NCBI GenBank assembly: GCA_947172415.1 | Contig: OX359189.1 | Location: 518,501-582,500 of the forward strand | Reading direction: 5' to 3' | Origin: Chondrosia reniformis | Lineage: Eukaryota; Porifera; Demospongiae; Chondrillida; Chondrillidae | DNA length: 64,000 bases | Part shown: positions 15,001-30,000 of the stretch, piece after piece | How the letters are laid out: the number at the start of each line of letters is the position of its first letter | How positions within the stretch are numbered: position 1 is the stretch's first letter | Notes under the pieces: generated by a model | What the model was told of the DNA's origin: nothing | The model's database searches: none | Seen by the model: the letters and a program-made list of their open reading frames with translations, nothing else | Translations under genes and position numbers: made by a program

Positions 15001-18000
15001 GTCTTCATTTGTTAACACACAGTCACCATCAACATCTCCCAGTTCACAGGCAGTCTGTCTCCTGCTCCTAGTCACATGACTATCATGTGATTGTGAATAT
15101 ACTTGGCGTCTCTTACGAGAAGACATGATATCAACTTGAACATTTCCAGCAACAAAATCATAGGGAGGAGTTGCCTTGATTAGATTTCCATTTTGAGATC
15201 TCAGACTCAAAACTCTGCCATTAATGAATGCAAGTCCTTCAGAAAGAGTCCTGAACTGAAGAGTTGCCACGGCAACTATGCCGGGCACATTAGAGTTGAC
15301 ACTGCTTGACTCAATGATAATTCTGCCATCACTAACTATTGAACTAAACACAATGTTGTTAAGTCCAACTGAGTCATCTAGACTTTCAAACTGCAACTTA
15401 TTGTTATCATAAAACACTTCAAATTCAAATGAACCAATCATATCACTTCCTGTGTTAACACGGATTGGGACTGCAACACTGTTACCAATGCTGATAGGAG
15501 GCAAGGGTATTCCCCTCTCCTGTCCCAGATCCACATCTCCGATATCTGGTTGGAGATTGGCTGCAAACAAGAGATCATATTGTGCACTTGAAAGGGCTGA
15601 TCTAGTTGTTATGGTAACCAAATCAAAGAAATTATCTCTCAGCAATATTGAACCAGCTGATCCATCCACTAGAACTCTGTCTTCCTGGGAGGAAGTAAAG
15701 GTGAATAACCCACCATAGAAAGAAGGGTTTTCATTTGTGAACTTGCTGCCGTCATTAAATTCCACAGACACCAAAAGTTGTCCTGTCCCATCATCCCTAA
15801 CACCAAGAAGAGTGTCACTGCCAAATGTCACATTGTCAATACGCTCTACAGTTACAATGTCACTGGTGACCTCAAGCATTACCTCTGTGGAACGTAGTCC
15901 AAAGCTTCCTTGTATGGTGACATTACCAGCTAGGATGGGTGTGATAACAGAGCCTAGAAGAGACACAGTGCCAGCTCCACCAATCTTCCTTATACTAGTA
16001 AAGTCATTCTCTGTGACATCAACTTGTACACTATCTGACAGGACAACAACCAGTCCTAACACTCCACTCTGGAACACGTTCGTCCCTCCTATTTTGTGAA
16101 GGGTCTGAACGGCCACATCCATAGAGCCTGGATACTGAGGATAGGGGTGAACCTCCAGCCTTAAGGATTCAAATATCACTATGGAAACATTGAACCTTGT
16201 AACTAATGGTGAATCACCGTAAGTGAATATAACTTGTGATGGACCAGGACGGGACAGGGAGGTTGTCTGTAAAAGTAAACCATTATCTACTATTTCAATC
16301 ACTAGGTCAGTTGTAAGGTCAAAGTTCAGCTCGGGGTCAAAGGTCACATCTCTAGCGTGGCCATCGGGAAAGAATAAATCAACTGTAATGACAACAGAAT
16401 CCTCCAAACCAGCAAACACAGAGTCATCTCCCTCAACTGCCAGCTGCAATGGAGCTCCATTCACAACCAGTGAAACTGGTAGTGGAAGTGTGCTAGTGAC
16501 AGAGGACACCATGCTGGCAACCAATGCACAACCATTCATCCAATCAACCTGGACCAAAGACCTTCCTGTTCCCTTGACAAACAGTTCATTTCCTTCTCCC
16601 ATTAACAGAACAGTCTGGTCGAGGGAGGTGACATTGAGCCCTAATTCATCAGTCACGAGCAACCTAGTTCCATCACTGAAAAGAGCAGTAGCAATCACAT
16701 GACCAACTTCGAAATCATCATCCAATATCATATCCAAAAGTGCATCAGCTCTTGGGCTGCTTAGTAATGGGGTGGCTTCAGAGGGTGTAATAATGCTTAA
16801 ACTGGTTGCTATGGTTACATTGAAACTGACCACAGACACATATGAAGGCGATACTTTAACAGTTAAAGGAGAGATGGCATTTCCAGCTGTTACTTGTGCT
16901 GTCCCAGGAGATAAACCAATTAATGTGTCTCCCTCTAGTTCTACTACTGACTGATTGGAAAGTGAAATGAGATCCCTAATGAGATGCAAAATGGAAGCCT
17001 GAAAGACTGGTGAGGTTGGAGAACCATCAGTGAAGTTGGCAAAACTGTACAGTTTAGTTCTTTGGTACTGCTGTGTGCATCTGCCATCCTTCATAGCATA
17101 CCATCCCTCTACAGCAGAAAGGGGAGGGGCTGAGGAGGCCACACCCAACTGGGCCGACATAGGGAACCAGACTCTGAAGGAGATGGTCTCTTCAAATTCA
17201 CCAAACTGAACTGTTACTGTCACTGATGGTGACCCTTCTGGTTCATCACCAGAAAGGTACACCGCAGTGCAAGTGTCGTCAAGTTTGAGTGCTGATGAAG
17301 ATGCTTGACAGGTAAGGTTTGATCTGATCAGTGATACTACACCAGAGGAATACACTGCGTATGTCATCAGTGGAATGGTGACAGTGTCACCAGTGAACAC
17401 TGCTGTGTTGACAAGGTGTGACTGGATGGATGACAATTGTATGCCAACCAGGACTGGATGTCCTATCTCCACAAAGCCGACTTGAGATAATGGAGAATAT
17501 ACATTCCCATCAATACTTGCAGCTGCTGGGGTATTCAAGCTTCTGACAGTCAATTTCTCATGGAAAACATTACTTATATAAAATACTGTGCAACTGATGT
17601 TGCCATAGAAACCATCTGGGGCTGATGCAGATACATGAACTAGGAAGCTAAAGAGCTCTTCTCCTGCTTTGTTTGGTAGTGAAGTTGCCGAGGATGGATT
17701 TCTGAGAATGGCTGCAATTCTAAAAGAATTATCTTCATCTTGTCTCATTTGGTGAAGCCACTTTGAGTCATCAACGAGCAGTTGTGAAGTGCTGAGAGTA
17801 AGAAATGCACCAACAGAACATCCAATGCTAAAGGTAGCCATTTCTTGATTGTAATAGGCTGACAATGATACTGGAAAACTGTTGCCTGGTAACAGTATGT
17901 GGGTGGGTAGAGATACCACCACATCATCAGTATAGTCTTCTTCAAGATGGTGAACAAGAGTGGTTGAACCAAAATTAGGAGACACTATAAAGTGGCCGAC

Positions 18001-21000
18001 AACTGTTGCACTAAATGTGACCCTTTCATCTTGTGTCAGTAGAGAAGATACAAACCACTCGATTGGAAGTGAAAATGTTGCTTCACATTGCCCAGTCTCC
18101 TCGCCAGCTGGGATGGTACATACTACTGCATTATCCACTATGGACTGGGTTGGTATTCTAGTCAGGGCTGCACTGGGTGCCATGGTAACCTCAACAGTGA
18201 CATTATCTGTGTCTGTACCCCCATCCACATCAACAACTTTGATAAGAACTCTCACTTCTGGTCTACTTCGATGAACCTCTGAATCTATCACAATGCCACG
18301 TACTTCCCCAGGAGATACAAAACTTGACTGAACTGCCATGCTGGAGTTGAGTGGACCCAGTCTTGCACTTAGTGTTGCCATGGTTACAGGGGGTTGATCA
18401 GCAAAGAAGCCATATCTCTGCTGCAGTCCTAAGGAAGAACCCAAAAGATATCCACTACCAGATATCTCAAAATCAACATTAGCAATACGAGATACTGCTA
18501 TGATAACAGTTGTCATGGTAACCATAGCAGGTTGTCCTTGGTCAGAAGCTAGTACAGTAAGTGTTATGGCTGTCAAACTATTAACACTTGCTGTTGTAGT
18601 AAGGACACCAGTGGAAGAAGAAATGGTAAAGAAGTCACTTGTTTGAGACAGGGAGTAAGTTATAACTGCATTTGATCCAAAATCTATATCACTAGCCTTC
18701 ACCTGAATGACTGAATATCCGACTAGCACTGTATCAGATATTGTCTCCAAGTAGCCATCTTGTTCAAAGATAGGTGCATTGTCGTTGATATCTGTAACTG
18801 TAACATTCAGTGCAGCTGTAGTGCTCATTGGAATAGAGGTAAAGGGATTTGTTGCTTCAACTTGTATCTCATGAGAGGTTTCTGTCTCTCTGTCCAGTCC
18901 TCCTGACAGGAACAGCTCACCAGTGGCCAAGCTGATAGTGAAGAGCTCACTGTTACCGGACACAATCTGGTACTGCACAACACCAGCTGTTCCAGCATCT
19001 CCATCTTCAGCTGTGAACTGATAAAATGGAACAGAGAGGTCAACAGGCTGATCCTCAGGGAGCTCTATTGCTGTAATCTGATTGGTGAACATTGGTTCAA
19101 ATTCGTTAATGTCTGTTACCATGACAACCACTTCCAGGGGCTGAGATGTGAGAGGAGGAGTGCCAAGGTCTCTAGCAAAGACATAGAAAGACATGGTATC
19201 GTTATCCACTTCAAAATCAAATACTCTAGCTGTTGTCAATGTGCCATTTATTTCATCAATTGCAAAATTGCTACTCTCAATTGTGAATCTAATTTCAGCA
19301 TTAAGACCAGCATCTTCATCAGTTGCAAATAGTCTAGTTAACTCATATCCAGTGGGTGTGTTCTCATTAAGAGACAGATTGACACGCCCACCAGGTGATA
19401 CACCCACAAACATTGGGGCGTGGTTATTAATGTCAGCAACGTTCAACCTCACATTGACTGAGTTGGTCATGGGAGGAGTTCCCATATCAGTTACCATGAC
19501 AACAAACTCATAAGTATGTCTTCTGGAATATTCCAAAGTGTTGACAATCATAATACTGCCGTCAGTGAGAACCTCAAAATCAGGTCCTGCATTAGAAGAG
19601 GAGTACACCAAATCACCATTTGGTCCAATATCTTCATCTGTGGCTGTAACAGCTGCTACTATACTACCCACTGTGGCGCTCTCTGAAACATTAAAGTGAT
19701 AGAGAAAGAAAGGAAACAACGGTCGGTTGTCATTGACATCTTCTACTGTGATGTTTACCACAGCACGGGCTAGGGTGATGTTCAATAGAGCCGATGGGTT
19801 GTAAACACCAATAAACAGCTGATAGCTATCAGTAATTTCCCGATCAAGTGATGAAACGAGTATGACGCTAGCACTGTTTTCTGATGTTTCAACAGTAAAA
19901 GGAACATTCTCATTTTCAATTCTAAATGCAACAGCAGCATTGGAACCGGAATCATCATCAAAGGCTTGCAAGATGGCCACTTCAGTCCCAATTGTGGCAT
20001 TCTCTATCACGGTTTCATTTAATTGGTCTTCTATAAAGTAAGGCAGATTATCATCAATATCAATGATGGAAACTGTCAGTATCAAAGTAGCATTGAAGGA
20101 TGGTATTCCGTCGTCTGCTACTAACATTTCCAAACTGTATTCATTCGGTTGTACCTCGTAATCAAACAATGATATTGTGAATACTCTGCCATTTGTGCTG
20201 TTGACAGTAAACAAGCCTGTATCACTGATTAGTGTAAACATTAGAGTATTATTGTCACCATCTGTAGCTGTAGGCGTGTAGATATTGGAATTAATGGGTG
20301 TGTCTTCAGGAATGGATATCTGTATTACCTCAGAGGGTAGGAACTGAGGGGCGTGGTCATTTCCATCAAGAACATACACCTCAACATAAGCAGTACCTGT
20401 TCTTCTGACTGACACACCACCATCCCTGGCTATTATTGTGAGATTATAAAATGGTGTTGTTTCATAGTCCAGTGAGGCCACTGTTGCTAGGTTACCATTC
20501 AGTGACATCACAAAATCCCCATCCTCATTTCCAGACTGAATTTCATATGTAACAAAGGCGTTAGCAGCTTCATCTACATCGTTAGCTGACACAGTTAAGA
20601 GATACTCATTTGGCATTCCATTTTCAAAGAGTTCAGTTCGATAGACATCTTCCTCAAACACTGGTGTATTGTCATTGACATCTTCAACAGAAATTGTCAA
20701 GGATAAAGAATCTGTAAAACTTCCATCACTCACCAGAAATGTGCATACATGGGAGTCTGATGTTTCCCGATCAAGCTGGTTGCCAAGGGTAACCACACCT
20801 GATGAGGAATTGATGGACAGTATTCCAAGTGGATCATTTGTGCAAGCTGATACTGAGTACATCAGAACTGAGTCCACATCTTCATCCGTGGCAGAAATGG
20901 TTATTATTTCAAAGCCAAGCGGGAGATCTTCCGACAGATCCATCCTAGTGTCAGCAGTCCTAATGAACGTGGGCGGGTTATCATTCACTAAAGAAATTTC

Positions 21001-24000
21001 TATACTAATCTCGTAGCTCGAGCTATCCTGACCATCAGATGAGACTAAAGTCACAGTTCGTTGTTGGGCAGCATCTGGTTCATCTGCTGAGTTGCTGTAG
21101 GAGATATTCAAGAGAATGGCTTTAAAAGCTTCTTCATTTCCCAGGCTGACGGGCTGGAATGAAAACTGGATAATCTGTTGATTTGGTGTAACCACGGCTA
21201 CCAAGCCTGGCAATTCTCCACTAAAGTGCAACTGTTCACTAGTGCTGTCCAGGACTCCTCCCAGAATAACAGATAAAGAAGTAATTGTGGAGTTTTCTGG
21301 ATCAAAAATCCTAACTGCCTCATTGAAGAGCTTAATAGGGGCACTGCCTTCTTCATAATACACAGTTTCTGGTAGCCCCTCAATAACAGGGGCATCGTTC
21401 TGCAGCTGGAAAGTGATGTACACATTAACTGTTTCACTGGAGCTTATTCCATCACTCACAAATACTGTTACCCTTCTCTCCAAAACCTCAGGTTCAACTA
21501 CCATATTAAGGTACACAACACTGCGAAGTAGCCCTACATATTCACTAATCAAAGCTGCTCCTCTAATTAGCAGGGACCCACTCATTGATTCTACAGTTAA
21601 ACTTGTCTCTGTTCCACTTGATAGCTCCAGTATTTCTTGTTCAAAATCATAGACTGTTGCTATGGTAACATTTGCTAGGGTTAGCATAGCTGAATCTACA
21701 TCAGTGATGGTTACCATGGAAAGAATGTTAACTCCATTGCTATTCTCCTCGTAAGTTGTGTTGTAATCAAATCCCTGTTGAATACCATTGGCATCCAAAA
21801 TTGGAGCATTATTAACACCTTGAAATGTTACATAAGAAGTAGCCTCTGTTGCATCACCCTCTGCATCAGTAACAAGAAATTCAACACGTCTTGTTGTACC
21901 AGCTGCTTCTAGTTCCTCAAAACGACCTTCTTCAGCTAGAATATTAGTGTAGGTTACCATGGTAATGACACTGGTGTATTCCTGTACTGTTGCCATACCA
22001 GATAGTTGGATTGAACCAGACTGTTGAAAGATGGAGACAGAGCTGTTTGATGGAGATGATGAAACATTAAGATATTCAATTCCACTTTGAAAATTTACAA
22101 TGGAAATGACAGCAGCCACTAAGAAGTCACTGTCCATATCATTCAACACAAATCCATCGGTTGTCAAGGCAACAGATGGGGCCGATTCAACGTATAAGAC
22201 AGTAATGTCAACAGAATTGTTGCCAAGTAACAGAATAGGAGGATCATTAACAGAAACTAATGAAATAACAGCTCTGGCAGGTTGACTGACCATCACTCCA
22301 TCGGAGACCAGCAATGACACTTCTCTTGTGAGAAGTGATGGTTCGTCTGCCAGGTTGATGTAAGTGAGTGATTGTAGTACTGTTAAAAATGATTGGTGAC
22401 TCGCTGGTCCTGCTAGCATGAGGTTGTGGCTTGTTGACAAGGAGGAGAGAATAATCTCCATGGTAACAGAGAGGGAGATATTCAATTGCTCCAGTTCTCC
22501 ATCCACTGGGTTGTGCAGTGTGATATTTATATGGTCCACTTCTGATTCCAAATCTAAATCTCTCAGAATGGGATCTGATCCGACCAGCTGTACAGCTTCT
22601 CCTTCTTCTGTGAATGAAGTAAAGAAGTCTAGTCCTACACTAGAAGCACTGAGGTCAAGCTCGGGAGGATTATCATTCACCAATTCTACAAAAATATTGA
22701 TGTATATGACCTCACTAGTGTGGTTGCCGTCGGAAACAGATACTTCAACTATTCTGAGTCCCCTGGTTGGTTCATTTTGTGAGTTATCAAAAGCAAGGTT
22801 TCCTAATATGGTCGTATATTGTGAGGGTGTAGCTGACCCAGTGAGTTCTATTACTTGATTGGCATTCTGCACAACTGTTAGACCTGATACTGCCTGATTG
22901 AAAGTGAGGCGGTCCCCTTCATTAGGCTGGGAGGTGGAGTCAAGGTAAATTCTTACAAGAGCAGACATAATTGGGAAAGTATCTTCATCAGTAACAGTGA
23001 GCCCAGGACCAATATTAATAGGGTTTTCCCCTTCAAAATAGGTATAGTTCTCACCTGTGTGAGTTAGTATTGGAAAGTTATCATTTAGGTCTATGATGTC
23101 AACGGTGACTGTGACATTAGATGACAGTTGTGGTACACCTCTGTCACTAGCAGTAATGACAAAAACATACACATTTGTCATCTCTCTGTCAACAGGTTCA
23201 GTGAGTTGGATGACACCATCGATTGGGTTGATTTCAAAGGGCAGCTCTGTGTCATTCTCAATGGCATATCTTACAGCACCATTCAGTTCAATGTCGTCAT
23301 CCAAAGCTGTCACCTCGCCCACAGCCACGCCCAAGGCTGAATTCTCATTAATCATAAAAAGGTAAGACTCTTCTTCAAACACTGGAGTTTCATCATTTAC
23401 ATCACTCACTCTAAGAATGATGGTTGCCATGGCAAAGAAGTTGGCAGAGTGGGGATTGTAAGCTTGCACTGTCCCAATGTGGAGATCCAGTTCTTCTCTA
23501 TCCAAAGCAGTTAGTGTAGTCACATGACCAGATGTCGCATCTACTGAGAACACTTGCGAACTGTTGGCTGACAAACTATAACGCACTACTGCATTATTAC
23601 CAAAGTCACCATCTGTAGCCATCACCATGGTAACCAATGACCCTGGTTCAGAATCTTCAGGCAGTTCGGCAGTGTATTCATCTTGTGTGAACTCAGGACC
23701 CAAGTCATCAGCATCATTGATGATGATTGTGACAGTGGTGGTATCAAACATGGTGGGAGTGCCGCCATCTTGGGCTCTCACAGTGAGAGAAAAGAGAACA
23801 TCTCCTGCATCAAAGTCAAGACTCCTGTCCACAAAGATGTCACCTGTTGATACATTGACAGCAATCTTCCCTCCACTGGTGTCTCTTAGAGTCTGAAAGG
23901 AAACCATTCCATTGTTACCAATATCTCTGTCTTCTGCCTCCAAGGGAAGGATGACACTTCCTGGAGCAGTATCTTCAGGTATGGCGACAGTATCAGTACT

Positions 24001-27000
24001 TCCTGTGAAAATGGGCGGGTTGTCGTTAATGTCCAGTAGCTGAATTGTCAAGGCGACTGAAGCTGACAAGGGCGGACTTCCACTATCAGTTGCCCTGACA
24101 ACGAGATCATACACTTCCACAGTTTCCCTATCCAACACACCAACTACTCTCACAACACCCGTAGATGAGTCGATGGCAAAGGGAGAACCGAAAGGTCTCA
24201 GTGTATATGTTATCAGGCGTCCTTCTCCAGTGTCAGGATCCACTGCTTGTACCTGTGTCACCTGTGTGCCGAATGAGGCAGCTTCAGAGATTGTGTCAAA
24301 ATAGAATTCCTGAAGGAATACGGGAGGCTCGTTAGCGTCCGATACAGAGACCATCACTAAAGCTGTTGCAGAAAGAGGCGGAACTCCGCTATCTTGTGCC
24401 ACCACTTCAAACATGTAGCGCATTGAACCAGTGGCATTTAGCTCTTCAGTATTTCTTAAAATTCCACTTAATTCATCAACTTCAAAAGGAACTGCATCTG
24501 CTGCCACTAGAGTGTATCTAATGTCACTGTTGGATCCAACATCTCTGTCTGTTGCTGTAAGAGATGCCACCAACGTTCCCACTGGATCTGTGTCTGTTAC
24601 TATGGCAACCACATTGCTATCTACAAAAGCAGGTGCGTTATCATTTTCATCAAGCACAGTGATTATCAGCTGAGCTATACCAGTGTTTGGTGGAGAAGCA
24701 CTGTCTGCTGCTAAAAGAGTGAAGGAGTAATCAGGTACCACTTCACGATCCAATTCTCCAACTAAAGTCAGGCTTCCAGTTAGGAAATTTAGTCTCAGAA
24801 TGGAGCCAGATGGTTGCAGTGTGTATCCTAATATAAAGTCACTTAGATCTGGATCAGTGGCAGTCACAGTTCCCAGAAGAGTGTTAACTGGAGTGAATTC
24901 TGAAATATTGAACACATAGCTGTCATTACTAAACACTGGTGCTTCATCATTGACATCCAACACTTGTACTGTCACAGTAGCAGTGGCCATGTGGAATGGA
25001 CTGTTGCTAGCGGTTACCATAAAAGTGTATGAATCCTGAGTTTCTCTGTCCAATGGTCTGATGGTATACACATCCCCACTTTGACTTTCAATGTAAAATG
25101 GGATTGGGTTTGAGGATGGAACGAGGGTGTAGGTTATTAAAGCTGACTGAAATTCATCTTGGTCTGTTGCGATCACCGTGGTAACAAGGAAATTGGAATT
25201 TACATTTTCATACACGTTGGCAGAGAACATAGTTGGAACAAAGACTACATCAAAGTCATCAACATCACTAACATTTACCTCTAGCATTGCTGAAGTTGAC
25301 AAAGATTGATTCCCTAAATCTGAAGCTATAACTGTTGCTATGATAACATTGACACTTTCAAAGTCTAGAGATCTTATTAGAGTAATTTCTCCAGTTGAGC
25401 TGTTTATATTAAAATAGTCTCCAGTAGTGTTGATGGAATATGTTACCATTCCATTCTCACCACTATCTCTGTCTGTTGCAGTTACTATGGTAACCAAGCC
25501 TCCAATGGTAGTATTCTCTGGCAGAGATGCAGAATAGAAGGCTTGTGTGAACATTGGAGTGTTATCATTGACATCTGATACAAACACTTCCACTGTAGCT
25601 AGGCCTAAAAGGGGAGGGACCCCTAGGTCAGACACACCCACTGTAAAGTTATAATATTGTATAGCTTCATAATCCAGACTTCCATTTAATATAAATGTTC
25701 CACTAAATGGTGTCACTGTGAAAGGCTCAGATCCACCAGCAAGGAAATACTCCCCCAGGGTAGAGGAGGGGGGCTGGTCAGCATCAGACACTGTAAAGAC
25801 AGCTACTTCAGTCCCTCTCTGTGCATCCTCGGAGAGGAAGAAGAATAGAGGCTGGTTGAGGAAGAAGGGAGTGTTATCGTTCACATCAAGCACATGCACT
25901 GTCACCACAGCCGTGCCACTTAGCACTGCTCCATCATCTCCCACATTGGAGGCTACTACAGTAAACTCAAACAGAATGTTCATCTCAAAATCTATCACTC
26001 CTCTTGTAGAGATGGTACCATCAAGCTCATCTATAGTGAAGGGGACTACACCACTTCTGATGGAATACTCTATAATATTGCTACTGTTGCTGTCAGGATC
26101 GGTTGCCTGGACAACAAGGATTGCAGTACCATTGGTCGTGTTCTCAAATATGGACGTCTCATATGATGGCTGACCAAATGTAGGAGGCTCATCATCTATG
26201 TCTGTTACCATGACAACCAGTCTAGCTGTGGAGGATAATTGTGGGCTGCCTTGGTCTTCTACAATGACAGAGAGGTTGTGAAAGTCTGAAGTTTCAAAAT
26301 CAAGAGCTGTTGCCGTGGTGATTAGACCAGAGATGGGGTCAATGTTAAAGAGGGATGTCCCTTCAATTTTAAAGGAAATGTCTGCATTAGTACCTTGATC
26401 AACATCCTCTGCTACTAACACAACAACTTCTATACCAGAGATCTGATTTTCTCTGATCATGCCCACAAACTCCCTCTCTATGAACACGGGGTGATTATCA
26501 TTAATATCCCTTAAGGTAATATTGACAGTAGTTGTTGCCATCATTGGTGTTGATCCTCCGTCTGTTGCTGCCACATTAAAGGTATACTCTTCTATCATCT
26601 CTCTATCAAGACGATCTGACACTGTGATGGTTCCATCACTGCTGATGGAAAATGGGACAGGGTCATTGATGGTGTATGACTGTATGATAGCATTTTGCAT
26701 AATGTCTGTCTGGTCTGATGCAATCACCTGGCCAACTGGTGTTCCAGTGGCCACTTCTTCATCAACAGTGAAATGATAGTTCTCTGATGGAAACATCGGA
26801 GGGTGGTCATTGAAGTCAGCAATTGAAATCACTATCTGTGCAGTGCTCTGTAAGATCACACTTGTAGTATTGGTTGCCAGGACAACAAATTCATACAAAT
26901 CCTGTTCTTCCCTATCAAAGATGACTACAGCCCTAATGCGGCCATCTTGTGGGCCAATGATAAAAAGGGTTGAATTGGGTCCCCTTAGGTCAAAGGTGAT

Positions 27001-30000
27001 GCCCTCTGTCCCTCCGGTTGTGGGGTTGGCGGCTGATACTTGTACAATCACATCGCCTGGGGGCTGTTCCTCCAGAATGGTCCTCCGATACACAGCCTCG
27101 CTGAAGAGAGGGGAGGTATCCGTTATGGAGATGACGTCTACCTCCACAAAGGTGGTGCCAGTGAGGGGTGGGGCACCACCATCCACAGCTATCACTGTTA
27201 GGTTATAGAGTGACACAACTGAATGGTTTAACATGGCCGACAGCGTGATTAATCCATCTTGAGAATTAATTGCAAACACATTATCAATATTACCTTCACT
27301 AATCGAGTACTGTATTTCAGCGCTGCTTCCTTCATCACTGTCAGAGGCAGATACTTGAATCACAGACGAGCCGGTGTTGCTAGTCTCATGAATTCTAGCA
27401 AAGTACATGTCAAATTCAAACTGAGGAGTGACATCATTTATATCAGAAATAGTAACCATGACAACAGCAGTGGTTGCTAGGGAAGGCATTCCACCATCGG
27501 TTGCCACCACAACAAACTGGTAGGAGGTCCTTTCTTCACGATTGAAGACGACAGCTGGAGCTACTCTAATGTTTCCATTGGCATCAACAGTAAACAGTTC
27601 GTTGAGGCTTGTCAGAGTATACACCAAGTCACCATTTGGGGGACCATCAGGATCTGTTGCTGGAGTCTGGCCAACAGAAGAACCTGGATCAGCATCCTCT
27701 GAAATTGTGAATGAATACATTTGCATTGAAAAGGTTGGAGAATTATCATTCACATCCTCAACCAATATTACTATGGTAACCCTATCTGGGAAAATGGTTT
27801 GAGGGACTGTCTGACGAGCCAGACCTCCCTGAAGCTCATAGCTATTGTTAGCTTCAAAGTCCAGACTGGTTTCCAGTCTCAAATCGCCATTTGAACTCAA
27901 TCTGAAAACAGAGGTTTCTGTTAGGAGTATGTAATCAAATGGGTCTCCATCAATATCCGTGGCGTTCAATGTCAACAAGGTTGATCCAACTGAAGTGTTC
28001 TCTGACACATTTACCATTACTAGAGACGTAAGAAATGTCGGTGGGTTGTCATCCACCAGCTGAATTGACACTGTAGTGATGGCCAGGTCACTTGTCAACT
28101 CACTGTCATTAACCACTAATCTTACCTGTCTCCGTGGCAACCCAGCTGGCTCACTAGCATTGTTAAAATAGGCCAAGCTTCTTAGAAGTGATGTGTACAA
28201 GGTAGGTGTTCCCAAGGTGGAGGGGGTGGGGATGAAGCGGTATACTAGCTCTGTCATTTCCATGACAACAACATCAAAGGGAAGTGAGGAGTCATACAAG
28301 ATACTCTCCAAACCAACATCTTGAATGTAGAGCAGTGTCACTTCCATGTACACTAGAGTGTCGCTGTCCACATCAGTGACAGATGATGACAGAGTGTTGA
28401 CAATAGATGCTGGGCTCCCTTCTTCAGTAAAAGTGACAGAAATGTTTCTTCTTTGATTGGAGTCGAGGTAGATGAGTGGTGGATCATTAACGAGTTGAAT
28501 TGTCACACTCACCTCCACTGGAGAACTCTCTGTCACATTGTCACTCACTACCAATCTAATGACTCTATTAGCTGGGTCTGGTTCATCAGCTGAGTTCCTG
28601 TAATGTATCCCTTGCAAATAACTAGTATACTCACCTGGAGTACCTAATCCGCTGATTGTGATGGTACTAGTAAATGAGTCGTATGAACCTAGTAGTACAG
28701 TTTCTGCAATGTTAGTAGTCAAAATCCTTTCCATGCTACCATCAGGTCTGGTAACCAGGGTGATGGTTGCCATGGTGATATATTCTGAGTCAGAATCTGT
28801 AATTGTTATGTCTGAAGTGAAAACTGGGACATTCAGACCCTCTTCAACAAAGACGATGGAATGTGAGTTGCCGGGTTCAGCTCCATTAATGTCAACCAGT
28901 GGGGGATCGTTCTGAGGGACCACTTGTACCAAAGTAAAGGCTTCTGAGGTGAGACCTGCATCATCAGATACTAAAAATCTGATTGGACGTTCACCTAAGG
29001 TGGGCTCTGTGGCATTATTGGTGTATAATATATCACGTAGCACAGAAGTGTAAGCTATGGGGGATCCTGACCCAGTAACAACTAGCTGACCATTAGAAGG
29101 CTGAGTCAAAGAAATCCCACTTGGTAAGCTCGACTGTGGTAGAACAAGATACTCGTAATTGACATCTTGGATGTTCATTAAAGAGGCTGTAAGTGATGTT
29201 AGGGTCAGTGAATCAGGGTCCGATATCACACCAGAGGCTGCTGACACCATTATAGGTTGGTCTCCTTCAAAAAAGCTGGTGGAATGGTTTCCCAAGGAAG
29301 AGGTTGCTACAGTAGGAGGGTCATTGATGGAAGAGAGACTGATAATACTATAAACTGGTACACTTGACAATTGGCCATCAAATGCTACCACTTCTATCAG
29401 TCTCTGAAGAGGTTCACTAAAATTATCAGCGTCGTTGCTATAGGTAACACTGTTCAAAATCCCCTCAAAGTCTGTAAAACCACTTGGTCCATTCAAGTTC
29501 AATTCTGTGCCTCCTTGGAGGGTTATAACCTGGATTGATGAGTTGGAGGAGAAGGCAGTGAGTCTTTCAAAGGCCCCATCTTCTGGCTCAACTATCCTCA
29601 CACTGACATGGTCTAGTGTCATTGACGCAAAATCATTGTCTATTACCCTCACCCCGTTTGGGTCGGCTATCAAAACTGGCAGTCCATCTTCAACAAACAT
29701 TGCCGAATAGTTTAGATTGGTTGTGCCGTCTGTGATGGAAAGATCAACCAGAGGAACTTGATCATTGATGGGAGTAATGTTGATGGTGAAGGTGATACTT
29801 GCATTACTGTTACCATCAGATACGGTTATGTCAATATTTCTAGCAAAGGTCAAAGGTTCATCAAGAGAGTTTACATATTCAAGGTTTCTTAGAGCATTGG
29901 TTGCCGATGGCAATGAAAAGGGGCCAATCAAATTGATTACTGTGCCTCCTCTGACACTTTCAACTGTTTCACCAAAAGTTAAAGTTTGTGCTGGAAAATC

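Noticed and set aside
14850-15560. Bacterial contamination or recent gene transfer suggested by cohesin and dockerin
   Set aside because: The domains lie inside an intron-containing animal receptor frame, are duplicated with TMEM132-like sequence, and cohesin is already known in sponge coherins and TMEM132.
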